In this document: positions 17,570 to 26,450 of the stretch, piece after piece
Layout of the letters: each line of letters begins with the position of its first letter
How positions within the stretch are numbered: position 1 is the first letter of the stretch
Source: Hungatella sp. UBA3048
GTDB taxonomy: Bacteria; Bacillota; Clostridia; Lachnospirales; Lachnospiraceae
Direction of reading: 5' to 3'
Assembly: GCA_002367105.1 (NCBI GenBank)
Contig: DFCS01000009.1
Coordinates: forward strand, 13,453-77,452
Length of the DNA: 64,000 bases
The notes under the pieces: model-generated
Databases searched by the model: none
What the model was told of the DNA's origin: nothing
Seen by the model: the letters and a program-made list of their open reading frames with translations, nothing else
Program-made: the position numbers and the translations under genes

Positions 17570-19945
17570 ATGGATCGTCAATTTGAAAAAAATTTAATAG
17601 AGTCATTATACGTGCACTACCCCTTAAAACCGGAGTATGACAAGAGCATGGAGACCTATAATCTGAAAAAGCCGGTTTTGTCTTCCGTGAGTTTATGGGA
17701 TGGAACCAGTCTGGAGCCATGGAGCTTTGACGGTGAGGGAGAAGTTCAGGTAAAGGCTGGAAACATATTATACCTGGAAACAAAATCACGGGCAGACCAC
17801 TGGCCGGATAATGAAGTCAGGGCAAACGATGCGGCAGCAGGACTTTACGCCACCTTTGGAAGCTATATTGCAAAGCTGAACGTGAAGGGGCTGGAACTGG
17901 GTAAAGGAAACCGGATATGGTTCAAAATCCGTCCCGTTTGCCCCGGCCTTCACAGCCCAATCGTGCGTGTGGGGTTTGTCAATAATGGGGTGGCCAAGAT
18001 ACCGGATGTCTATTCAAGAGAAGGCTTTAATGCCATCAATCTGAAAAATAATGAATGGAATACCTGTACCTGGGAGATTGATTCCATTGCCCATGATGCA
18101 ATCGAGGAAATTTCATTTAACATTCACCGCTATGGCAAGGAAGTGAGCACTGGCGATGACATGAGATTTGAACTTTGCGATATCCAGCTTCAGGAGGTAA
18201 AACCAGGAGTCGTTCATGGTTGGCAGTGTGAGGAAGAGGAAGTAGTATATTCTACAACCGGTTACTTTGCAGACGGGAGAAAAACAGCAATTGCCAATAC
18301 CTCAGCCGAAGCGTTTGAAATCGTGAAAGAAGAAGACGGTATAGAGAAAGAAGTGGCATTCCGCGGGCAGATTGAGAAGGTGGAAAACCGCCTGGGAAGC
18401 TTCGGGGTATTGAATTTCTCGGACTTAAAAACCGAAGGTACATACAGGATCCGGTTTGGAAATACGGTAAGTGAGCGGTTTATCATAGGAAATGACGTTT
18501 TGGAAAGTACCTTGTGGAAGCTGACCAATTTCATGTACTGTGAGCGGTGCGGCTACCCGGTACCAAACTGTCATGGAACCTGCCATCAGGATGTGATCGC
18601 GGAACACAACGGGGTGAAATTGGTATATGCTGGCGGCTGGCACGACGCGGCAGATGTTTCCCAGCAGACCATGCAGACGGCAGAGATCTTAGATGCCATG
18701 ATTGCATCCGCAGGGAAGGTGAAGGATTCTGATCCAATGCTGTTTGGCAGAATGATGGAAGAAGCCAACTGGGGACTGGATTTTGTGCTTCGTATGCGCT
18801 TTGGAGACGGCTACCGTGCATCCCATGCGGCCATCCGCAGATGGACTGACAACTTAATCGGAAATATGGACGATTGTGAAGCAGATGTTCACAACAGGTC
18901 CTTTGAAAACTTCGTTTTTGCTGCGGTAGAAGCCGGTGCCGGAGAAGCCTTTAAGGAACTGGACCGGGAGCTGGCATGGAAGTGCGTAGATGCAGCGAAA
19001 GAAGATTTCCGTTTTGCCGATGAGCGGTTCCGGGAAGTTGGAGTAGAAGGACCGTATCATTTACTGGAACATACGGCAGGCTCCAGCCTTTCCCAATACT
19101 ATGCCGTTGCAGCATGGGCTGCGGCCAGGATATACAAAATTACCGGAGACAGCTATTTTTATGAAAAGGCTGCCGAGTATGCCGATAAGGTGATATCCTG
19201 CCAGGAAACCAGGAATGACCTGCCCATGAGAGGATTCTTCTGCAGGGATGAAAGCAAAACTCATATCGTCCATTTCTCCCATCAGGCGAGGGATCAGGTT
19301 TTTGCCATGGCCCTGGCAGAGGTATGCGGTGCACTTTCAGAGCATGAAAACAAGGCTGTGTGGGAAGAAGGCTTAAAACTCCATGGGGAATATTTAAAAG
19401 GACTTCAGAACTATACGGCTCCCTATGGCATGCTGCCGGCCGGAATTCATCACATCAGTGAGGCAGAGGACCAGGAAGCCTTCCATGTGGTACACCCAAA
19501 GGTTGATTATGAAAGAGAACGGGTCAATTACGTGGAACAGCTGAAGCAGGGCATTGATCTGGGAGACGGATACTATATAAGAACCTTCCCGGTGTGGTTT
19601 TCTTACCGTGGAAATTCGGCAATCCAGCTTTCTATGGGAAAAGCGGCTTCCATCATAGGAACTTACTTCGGTGATGGGGAGTTAATTGAAATTGCCAGAG
19701 AGCAGCTTTACTGGACTCTTGGGAAGAACCCCTTCGGCCAGTCTCTGATCTACGGGGAAGGAAACCATTACGGACAGGAATATACGGCTCTGCTGGGAGA
19801 AACCGTCGGAGAGATGCCGGTAGGTGTCCAGACCAGAGGGAATGAAGACCTTCCTTATTGGCCGCCTGCCAATATTGCAACCTATAGAGAAGTGTGGACA
19901 ACGCCGCCGGGACGTTTTATGTGGGTCGCAGCTGATTTGATTTAA
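17570..19945 (+). CDS. Intracellular GH9 glycoside hydrolase with N-terminal beta-sandwich and Ig-like domains
   Basis: 791 aa. Residues about 20-210 look like a carbohydrate-binding beta-sandwich, 215-305 like the CelD_N Ig domain, and 310-791 are the GH9 (alpha/alpha)6 barrel. Catalytic aspartates lie in GGWHDAAD (Asp359, Asp362). The usual C-terminal NE..CDYNA region is replaced by NIATYREVW, with Glu774 the probable acid. There is no signal peptide, unlike secreted cellulases, so it should act on imported oligosaccharide, like GH9 cellobiases and exo-glucosaminidases. It is the last gene of the operon, 21 bases after ridA. Confidence 0.85.
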   Translation: MDRQFEKNLIESLYVHYPLKPEYDKSMETYNLKKPVLSSVSLWDGTSLEPWSFDGEGEVQVKAGNILYLETKSRADHWPDNEVRANDAAAGLYATFGSYIAKLNVKGLELGKGNRIWFKIRPVCPGLHSPIVRVGFVNNGVAKIPDVYSREGFNAINLKNNEWNTCTWEIDSIAHDAIEEISFNIHRYGKEVSTGDDMRFELCDIQLQEVKPGVVHGWQCEEEEVVYSTTGYFADGRKTAIANTSAEAFEIVKEEDGIEKEVAFRGQIEKVENRLGSFGVLNFSDLKTEGTYRIRFGNTVSERFIIGNDVLESTLWKLTNFMYCERCGYPVPNCHGTCHQDVIAEHNGVKLVYAGGWHDAADVSQQTMQTAEILDAMIASAGKVKDSDPMLFGRMMEEANWGLDFVLRMRFGDGYRASHAAIRRWTDNLIGNMDDCEADVHNRSFENFVFAAVEAGAGEAFKELDRELAWKCVDAAKEDFRFADERFREVGVEGPYHLLEHTAGSSLSQYYAVAAWAAARIYKITGDSYFYEKAAEYADKVISCQETRNDLPMRGFFCRDESKTHIVHFSHQARDQVFAMALAEVCGALSEHENKAVWEEGLKLHGEYLKGLQNYTAPYGMLPAGIHHISEAEDQEAFHVVHPKVDYERERVNYVEQLKQGIDLGDGYYIRTFPVWFSYRGNSAIQLSMGKAASIIGTYFGDGELIEIAREQLYWTLGKNPFGQSLIYGEGNHYGQEYTALLGETVGEMPVGVQTRGNEDLPYWPPANIATYREVWTTPPGRFMWVAADLI

Positions 19946-20065
19946 GCAGAAGACGATTGCTTACTGCTAATTATTCCGAAAGGAAGATCAGATTCCCGGA
20001 AAAGCGGGCAATTGATGAAGCAGTTGATATGGCGAAAGCTATATAAAATAAGTGTAAACGGATAT

Positions 20066-20154
20066 AGAGGATGTCTCAAAAGTAATTTTAAAACTGATTA
20101 CAATATTTATAGTATCATTGTATGAGGTTGAAATTCGCTTTTGAGGCATCCTCT
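20066..20154. repeat. 17-bp inverted repeat with 55-bp loop (terminator or miniature element)
   Basis: AGAGGATGTCTCAAAAG (20066-20082) and CTTTTGAGGCATCCTCT (20138-20154) are complementary at nearly every position. They lie between convergent genes. T tracts are weak on both sides. The arms resemble the GTCTCAAAA ends of some insertion sequences, so an 89-bp MITE-like element is possible. The 19946-20065 stretch has no supported gene. Confidence 0.5.
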
Positions 20155-20166
20155 TTCTTACTTTCC

Positions 20167-21024
20167 CTATCTATGTTTTCTCAGCATATTAAAAAGGGAA
20201 AGGCTATAAAACACAACCGCAGTGCCGAGTAAAATCACAACGCTGGCAGTCGGCGTCACCTCATGCCCTCCAAACCGGAAAGACACACCCAAATATTCCT
20301 TAAACTCCTCTAAATAGTCGGCAGGTATTCCGTCAAAGGAGTTCCGCATAGGAACCTCCATCAACACCTGGCGAAACAGCGATGCGCCATGGGAAACAGG
20401 AAATGCTTTTATAACCGTCTGCACCGATGCAGGCAAAGTTCCTATGGGAAGATATATGCCGGTCAGAAACCCAATCAGAGTGCCCAGAATGGTACTGGCT
20501 GTGCTGAATGCACTATGGCTTTTGAAAAAAGACACGACAAAGCAAACCATAGAAGTATTGGTTAATGATGTAAGAAGTATTAACAAAAAGACCTTGATGC
20601 AGGCCATGGGAGTAAGCCATTCTCCGCCGCTGTTCACAATATAAATTTCCGCGACCACAGCCATAACAAGGGACATGATTACGCCAATTAAAAAAGAGCT
20701 TCCAATATAACCGCCAGTTATGCTGCTTCTTTTGATTGGGGAAGAATCAAAATCCTTATTGATCTTTAGGACTTTATCATCAATCATAATACCAAACGCG
20801 CCCATTGTGGTAGTCATGGAAGTCACTGTAAGAAGTCCTGACACAAGCCAGCTGTTCATCAAAGCTTGAGCATTCTTTAGTTCCTTCATGGAATCGTTCA
20901 GCCATACATTTCCTAAAAACAACGCGTAAAGCCCGATTATAATGAAAACGGACATCAGAGAAAAAAACACTGCGAGTCTGTCACGAAAAAACAACTTCAA
21001 ATTACGTTCTATAAAAATTTTCAT
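20167..21024 (-). CDS. ABC-2 type transporter permease
   Basis: 285 aa with six predicted membrane segments, the ABC-2 (DrrB-like) exporter permease. An extracytoplasmic loop sits between the first two helices, and the PVSHGASLFRQVLME region before the last loop is typical of the family. Start has AAGGAG upstream, and its first bases overlap the ATPase gene by 4. The pair probably exports a drug, lipid or peptide; the substrate cannot be told. Confidence 0.9.
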   Translation of the reverse strand: MKIFIERNLKLFFRDRLAVFFSLMSVFIIIGLYALFLGNVWLNDSMKELKNAQALMNSWLVSGLLTVTSMTTTMGAFGIMIDDKVLKINKDFDSSPIKRSSITGGYIGSSFLIGVIMSLVMAVVAEIYIVNSGGEWLTPMACIKVFLLILLTSLTNTSMVCFVVSFFKSHSAFSTASTILGTLIGFLTGIYLPIGTLPASVQTVIKAFPVSHGASLFRQVLMEVPMRNSFDGIPADYLEEFKEYLGVSFRFGGHEVTPTASVVILLGTAVVFYSLSLFNMLRKHR

Positions 21025-21935
21025 TGCCTCAGCTCCTTTCCTGTAATGCCGATAAAGGCCTCATCCATGGTACCATGCAGGACCTGAAAGCTGTTGATAT
21101 AGCTTTGGCATTTTTCCACTATGGGAATAGCCTCCATAGTATCCGGCAGCTTTACAACGAACTCACCTGCCGATACGGTGAAATCCTGCTTTAGTTCCTC
21201 CAAGGTCTGCCGCAGGGCTGTTTCATCCAGAACGGACATTCTCAAGGTGTCGGTGGTATACTGCGCTTTTAATGCGGCAGGCGTACCCTTGGCTGCGATT
21301 TCCCCATGGTCGATAACAATCACATAATCCGATTCAGCGGCTTCCTCCATGTAATGGGTAGTCAGAAAAACCGTCATACCTGTTTTTAGTTGAAGCTGTC
21401 TGATTGTATTCCAAATGCTTTTCCGGGTTTGAGGATCAAGGCCGGTAGTAGGTTCGTCAAGGAACAGAATTTGAGGCGTATGGATCAGCGCGCGGGCAAT
21501 ATCTGCCCTGCGCCTCTGACCGCCTGAAAGTTTCCCGTAAGGCCGGTCTGTTAATTCGCTCAATTCTGTTGCTGCCACGGCTTCCGATACGGATTTTTTG
21601 ATCCTGGCTTTATCCGATGAGTATAAACCTGCCCGAATGGTCAGATTTTCTCTAACAGTGAGTAACGTGTCCAGTACGCTGTCCTGAAATACTACGCCGA
21701 TCATTTCCCGGATAGCCTGGCTTTCGTGCCGAAGGTCAAGCCCGTTAATCGTGATTTCCCCATTATCAAAATCCAATAAGGTACATAAAATATCAATGGT
21801 TGTGGATTTTCCTGCCCCATTAGGACCAAGAAAGGAAAACAGCTTACCCTGCTCTACATAAAAGCTGATATCCTTTACCGCATTTATTTTGCCGTAATTT
21901 TTTCTTAGGTTCGCTACCTCTATTATTTTGTTCAT
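21021..21935 (-). CDS. ABC transporter ATP-binding protein (DrrA-like)
   Basis: 304 aa ATPase driving the adjacent permease. Walker A is GPNGAGKST (about 38-46), the signature LSGGQRRRADIARAL, and Walker B ILFLDEPTTGLD with the switch His in FLTTHYMEEA. The C-terminal 70 residues form the extra domain typical of DrrA-type exporters. GGGAGA precedes the ATG. No regulator is adjacent. Confidence 0.92.
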   Translation of the reverse strand: MNKIIEVANLRKNYGKINAVKDISFYVEQGKLFSFLGPNGAGKSTTIDILCTLLDFDNGEITINGLDLRHESQAIREMIGVVFQDSVLDTLLTVRENLTIRAGLYSSDKARIKKSVSEAVAATELSELTDRPYGKLSGGQRRRADIARALIHTPQILFLDEPTTGLDPQTRKSIWNTIRQLQLKTGMTVFLTTHYMEEAAESDYVIVIDHGEIAAKGTPAALKAQYTTDTLRMSVLDETALRQTLEELKQDFTVSAGEFVVKLPDTMEAIPIVEKCQSYINSFQVLHGTMDEAFIGITGKELRQ

Positions 21936-22025
21936 AGCATTGTCTCCCTTATTTCTGCTGCATCAAAGCCTATTAGGCTTAAAAAATGAAAACTTAATTC
22001 AATACTAAAAGGTAAAGCAAGTTGT

Positions 22026-22060
22026 AAAAAGGACGGCAAGCTTTCATCAGCAAACCGTCC
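22026..22060 (-). terminator. Terminator of the methyltransferase gene
   Basis: On the minus strand GGACGG (22060-22055) pairs with CCGTCC (22036-22031), with inner GCT/AGC pairs, followed by five T. It lies 70 bases after the stop of the methyltransferase gene. Confidence 0.7.
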
Positions 22061-22129
22061 AGGCATTATAATTATAATAAATAATGTCATTTCAGACTTT
22101 CATTTATCTGGCATACCGGTGATTTCCCT

Positions 22130-22927
22130 TTACTTGTCAAAAACCGTTGCTTTTATGCTAAAGGACATTGGGAACTTATCCGTATTATAATCATAATTAA
22201 AAAGTCCATCTCCTGTATTGCGCAAGCCCCCAGCATTAAAAAAGTTTTCCTTAAATTCATTGAAATGCTCGATATGCAGTCCCGCAGAAGCAAGAGAATT
22301 GATTAAATCAGAAACCGTATACATCCAAAAATATGCCTTAACACCATGCTTTGGCTCAGAGGCATATCCGCCGATAGAATCTTCAATGTCGGGATCTTTC
22401 CCGAAATAAGGATACTTTACTTCCATCACATTATCGGCAAGCTTCTGTTCATCCATTGCCAGAAAGAACGGGTGGCTGTCAAAAACGTAGAAAAATCCAT
22501 CATCCTTGAGTAAATGCCGTATGGTTTCTCCCCATTTTTTAAGGTCAGGAAGCCAGCCGATTGCTCCCTCGGATACGAATACGACATCATATTTTTCGTT
22601 ATGGCAATCCATAAATTTCATGATGTCGGATTCTATAAAATCAATATTTGTAATATTAAGATCTTCCGCCAGCTTTCTTGCATAATGGATATTATCCGGC
22701 ACCAGATCAACGCCTGTTGCACTGGCCCCCATTCTGGCAAGCAATATCGTATCTGCGCCGGTATTACATTGTAAATGTATGATCTTTTTGCCGCTCAAAT
22801 CTCCAAGTTCACTTTGAATATATTTATTGAATTTATGACTGCCATCCAAAAGAGATTTCTTAAAAGTAAAATAGTGGTCTTGTGAAACCTGGCTCCATGC
22901 GTGTTTGTTTGAATCAATCTCGTTCAT
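22130..22927 (-). CDS. Class I SAM-dependent methyltransferase
   Basis: About 265 aa. SAM-binding motif I is KIIHLQCNTGADTILLARMG, motif II is ATGVDLVPDNIHYA, and the post-II acidic segment is YDVVFVSEGAIGWL. The start is set at 22927 because GGAGGTGG lies just upstream; a longer frame to 22969 has no ribosome site. It is a single gene with its own promoter and terminator. The family is broad; the substrate is not evident. Confidence 0.85.
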   Translation of the reverse strand: MNEIDSNKHAWSQVSQDHYFTFKKSLLDGSHKFNKYIQSELGDLSGKKIIHLQCNTGADTILLARMGASATGVDLVPDNIHYARKLAEDLNITNIDFIESDIMKFMDCHNEKYDVVFVSEGAIGWLPDLKKWGETIRHLLKDDGFFYVFDSHPFFLAMDEQKLADNVMEVKYPYFGKDPDIEDSIGGYASEPKHGVKAYFWMYTVSDLINSLASAGLHIEHFNEFKENFFNAGGLRNTGDGLFNYDYNTDKFPMSFSIKATVFDK

Positions 22928-23030
22928 ATTCCCACCTCCGTAATCATTAAAATTGATAATTTCAATCATGGATCTTCAAAGCTGTAAATACCTTGTGACC
23001 GGACTGGTAGGCTAAAAGTCCTGATTCCAT

Positions 23031-23059
23031 ATTATACCATTCCTTGTATGACAGAACAA
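23031..23059 (-). promoter_or_regulatory. Probable promoter of the methyltransferase gene
   Basis: On the minus strand a perfect TATAAT (23036-23031) with a weak TTGTTC (23059-23054) 17 bases upstream. The rest of 22970-23268 shows nothing supportable apart from short open stretches. Confidence 0.45.
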
Positions 23060-23268
23060 GCTTTGCTTGATTATCCATTATAAAAAATTATAGCAGGGAC
23101 CGGACAAAGAAAAAAGGCGGAAATGCAGCAACCATGGGAAGAATGGGCGGTTAATCGAACAAGAAGCGGTTTTTTATACTGATTGCAGTTTCATATTATT
23201 AGGCAAGAAGAAAGGAGTCGGGCCGTTCACAATTCCAGGATGAAAATAAGGATTCCTCGAACAAATGT

Positions 23269-23297
23269 TTGCAATAAGAAAAAAGGTATGATATAAT
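23269..23297 (+). promoter_or_regulatory. Promoter of uvrA
   Basis: TTGCAA (23269-23274), 17-bp spacer, perfect TATAAT (23292-23297), about 100 bases before uvrA. No LexA-box-like dyad was recognised. Confidence 0.65.
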
Positions 23298-23396
23298 AGA
23301 AAAAATCAGTTACTAAGTTATTCGGGTGCGGGCTAGATACGGTCCGCATTCTATTGTTCTCATATTCAGAATTATAGTTTATTACAGGAGTATATT

Positions 23397-26222
23397 ATGG
23401 CTAAACAGTATATCAAGATAAGAGGTGCCAATGAGCACAACTTAAAGAATATTTCCGTGGATATTCCAAGAAATGAGCTGGTTGTCTTAACCGGTCTCAG
23501 CGGTTCGGGAAAGTCTTCCCTGGCTTTTGATACCATCTATGCCGAAGGGCAGAGACGATATATGGAGTCTCTTTCCTCTTATGCCCGGCAGTTCTTAGGC
23601 CAGATGGAAAAGCCGGATGTGGAAAGCATCGAAGGACTCTCACCGGCCATTTCCATTGACCAGAAGTCTACCAACCGCAACCCCCGTTCCACAGTGGGCA
23701 CAGTTACAGAGATTTATGATTATATGAGGCTTTTGTACGCCAGAATCGGCATTCCCCACTGTCCCAAGTGCGGGCGGGAGATCCGCAAGCAGACCATTGA
23801 TCAGATGGTGGATCAGATCATGGAGCTGCCGGAGCGGACGAAGATCCAGCTTCTGGCCCCTGTTGTCCGTGGACGGAAGGGGGAGCATGCGAAGGTTTTG
23901 GAGCACGCCCGGAGAAGTGGATACGTAAGAGTGCGCATTGACGGAAATCTATATGAGCTTTCTGAGGAAATCAAGCTGGATAAGAATATCAAACACAGCA
24001 TCGAGGTGGTAGTGGATCGTCTTGCGATTCGGGAAGGTATCGAAAAGCGTTTGACCGACTCCATTGAGACAGTTTTGGATCTGGCAGGCGGACTGATGAC
24101 CGTAGATGTAGTGGATGGACAACCCATAAATTTCAGCCAGAGCTTTTCCTGTCCGGACTGCGGTATCAGCATTGATGAGGTGGAGCCCAGAAGCTTTTCC
24201 TTTAACAATCCTTTCGGTGCCTGCCCGGACTGTTTTGGGCTTGGATATAAGATGGAATTTGACGAGGATCTGATGATTCCGGATAAGAGCCTAAGCATTG
24301 ACCAGGGAGCCATTGTGGTGCTGGGATGGCAGTCCTGTACGGATAAGGGTAGCTATACCCGGGCTGTTTTGGAGGCCCTTGCGAAAGAATATAAATTCCG
24401 GCTGGATACTCCTTTTGAGGATTATCCTAAGGAAATCCATGATGTTCTCGTTAATGGAACCAATGGAAAGGAAGTCAAGGTTCATTATAAGGGACAGCGG
24501 GGGGAAGGCATTTACGACGTGGCATTTGAAGGCCTTGTTCAAAATGTTGCCCGGAGATACCGGGAGACTTACTCCGAGTCCTCTAAAGCGGAGTATGAAT
24601 CCTTTATGCGTATCACCCCCTGTCCTTCCTGCGGCGGCATGAGACTTAAGAAGGAGTCCCTGGCTGTGACTGTAGGAGATAAGAATATTTATGAAGCTAC
24701 CAACATGTCCATTGTTAAGTTCCGGAATTTTATGGACGAGATGGAGCTGACCCCTATGCAGCACGCCATTGGAGACCTGATATTAAAGGAGATACGGGCC
24801 AGAATTTCGTTCCTCATTGATGTTGGTCTTGACTATCTTACCCTGACCCGTGCAACCGGAACCTTGTCCGGCGGCGAAGCTCAGAGAATCCGTCTGGCGA
24901 CCCAGATCGGTTCCGGCCTGGTAGGCGTTGCTTACATTCTGGACGAGCCAAGCATCGGACTTCATCAGAGGGATAATGATAAATTATTAAAGACCCTTTT
25001 GCACCTCCGGGATTTGGGAAACAGCGTAATCGTGGTGGAGCATGATGAGGATACCATGATGGCGGCAGATTACATTGTGGATATCGGCCCTGGAGCCGGG
25101 GAACACGGTGGAAATGTAGTGGCTACGGGGAATGCCAAGCAGATCATGAAGAATAAGGATTCCATTACAGGGGCGTACTTAAGCGGTCGGATTCAAATCC
25201 CGATTCCAAAGGAGAGAAGACAGCCTACCGGATATCTTACCGTAAAGGGAGCTGCGGAGAACAATCTGAAAAATATTGATGTGACCTTCCCGCTGGGAGT
25301 CATGACCTGTGTGACCGGTGTGTCCGGTTCCGGAAAGAGTTCTCTTGTCAACGAGATCCTTTATAAATCCCTGGCGAAAAAATTGAACCGTGCCAGGATC
25401 ATTCCGGGAAAACATAAGGCAATTGAGGGAACGGAGCAGCTGGATAAGATCATTGCCATCGACCAGTCCCCCATTGGACGGACACCAAGGTCCAACCCGG
25501 CTACTTATACAGGAGTATTTGATTTGATCCGCGACTTGTTTGCTTCCACCTCTGATGCAAAGGCAAAGGGATATTCCAAGGGACGTTTCAGTTTTAACGT
25601 AAAAGGCGGACGATGTGAAGCCTGCAGCGGAGATGGAATCATTAAAATCGAGATGCATTTCCTTCCGGATGTGTATGTTCCCTGCGAGGTCTGCGGCGGA
25701 AAGCGGTATAACCGTGAAACATTGGATGTAAAATACAAAGGAAAAAATATTTATGATGTCTTAAACATGACAGTAGAGGAAGCACTGAAATTTTTTGAAA
25801 ATGTTCCTTCTATTGCAAGGAAGATCGCCACGCTCAATGATGTGGGACTTTCCTATATCAGACTTGGGCAGCCGTCTACGGAGCTTTCCGGAGGTGAAGC
25901 CCAGAGAATCAAGCTGGCTACAGAATTGAGCAAGCGAGGAACCGGAAAGACTATTTACATTCTGGACGAGCCTACGACCGGTCTTCATTTTGCGGATGTC
26001 CATAAGCTGATCGAGATTTTACGCAAGCTTTCAGAAGGCGGCAATACGGTGGTTGTTATTGAACACAATCTGGATGTGATCAAAACTGCGGATTACCTCA
26101 TTGACATCGGACCGGAGGGCGGCGAAAAGGGCGGCACGATCATTGCACAGGGTACGCCGGAAGAGGTTGCAGAATGTCCTTCCTCATATACAGGATATTA
26201 TGTAAAAAGGTATTTGGAATAG
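23397..26222 (+). CDS. uvrA: Excinuclease ABC subunit UvrA
   Basis: 941 aa, the usual length. DNA-damage recognition ATPase of nucleotide excision repair. First Walker A GLSGSGKSS is at residues 33-41; zinc module Cys pairs appear at CPKCG (about 122), CPDCG, CPSCG, and later CEACSGDG and CEVCGGKR. Signatures TLSGGEAQRIRLA and ELSGGEAQRIKLA are each followed by a Walker B (ILDEPSIGLH, ILDEPTTGLH). The second Walker A is GVSGSGKSSL. Transcribed alone here; uvrB is not in the window. Confidence 0.98.
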   Translation: MAKQYIKIRGANEHNLKNISVDIPRNELVVLTGLSGSGKSSLAFDTIYAEGQRRYMESLSSYARQFLGQMEKPDVESIEGLSPAISIDQKSTNRNPRSTVGTVTEIYDYMRLLYARIGIPHCPKCGREIRKQTIDQMVDQIMELPERTKIQLLAPVVRGRKGEHAKVLEHARRSGYVRVRIDGNLYELSEEIKLDKNIKHSIEVVVDRLAIREGIEKRLTDSIETVLDLAGGLMTVDVVDGQPINFSQSFSCPDCGISIDEVEPRSFSFNNPFGACPDCFGLGYKMEFDEDLMIPDKSLSIDQGAIVVLGWQSCTDKGSYTRAVLEALAKEYKFRLDTPFEDYPKEIHDVLVNGTNGKEVKVHYKGQRGEGIYDVAFEGLVQNVARRYRETYSESSKAEYESFMRITPCPSCGGMRLKKESLAVTVGDKNIYEATNMSIVKFRNFMDEMELTPMQHAIGDLILKEIRARISFLIDVGLDYLTLTRATGTLSGGEAQRIRLATQIGSGLVGVAYILDEPSIGLHQRDNDKLLKTLLHLRDLGNSVIVVEHDEDTMMAADYIVDIGPGAGEHGGNVVATGNAKQIMKNKDSITGAYLSGRIQIPIPKERRQPTGYLTVKGAAENNLKNIDVTFPLGVMTCVTGVSGSGKSSLVNEILYKSLAKKLNRARIIPGKHKAIEGTEQLDKIIAIDQSPIGRTPRSNPATYTGVFDLIRDLFASTSDAKAKGYSKGRFSFNVKGGRCEACSGDGIIKIEMHFLPDVYVPCEVCGGKRYNRETLDVKYKGKNIYDVLNMTVEEALKFFENVPSIARKIATLNDVGLSYIRLGQPSTELSGGEAQRIKLATELSKRGTGKTIYILDEPTTGLHFADVHKLIEILRKLSEGGNTVVVIEHNLDVIKTADYLIDIGPEGGEKGGTIIAQGTPEEVAECPSSYTGYYVKRYLE

Positions 26223-26277
26223 GCCGCTGGATGAATGAGATAAGGCTTATAAGAGCTTCTTTTAGTTTTAAGTTTGT

Positions 26278-26320
26278 GAATCAAGTAGATGTGCAGGCAT
26301 GTCTACTTGATTCATTCGTT
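26278..26320 (+). terminator. Terminator of uvrA
   Basis: GAATCAAGTAGA (26278-26289) pairs perfectly with TCTACTTGATTC (26302-26313), followed by a T-rich run (ATTCGTTT). No purine-riboswitch-like fold was seen between here and guaA. Confidence 0.7.
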
Positions 26321-26450
26321 TATAATAATGTTAAAAAGATGGAAAAATAGAGCAGGGAAGATTTCAAGAAAATGCTTGTCAAGCAAGTGGAAGTAGAATA
26401 TAATGTAACCCAAAGCTTTATTTGTTAAAGATGAAATTAGGAGGAATACC

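Noticed and set aside
26321..26450. Purine riboswitch before guaA
   Set aside because: No conserved purine aptamer core was found in this leader.
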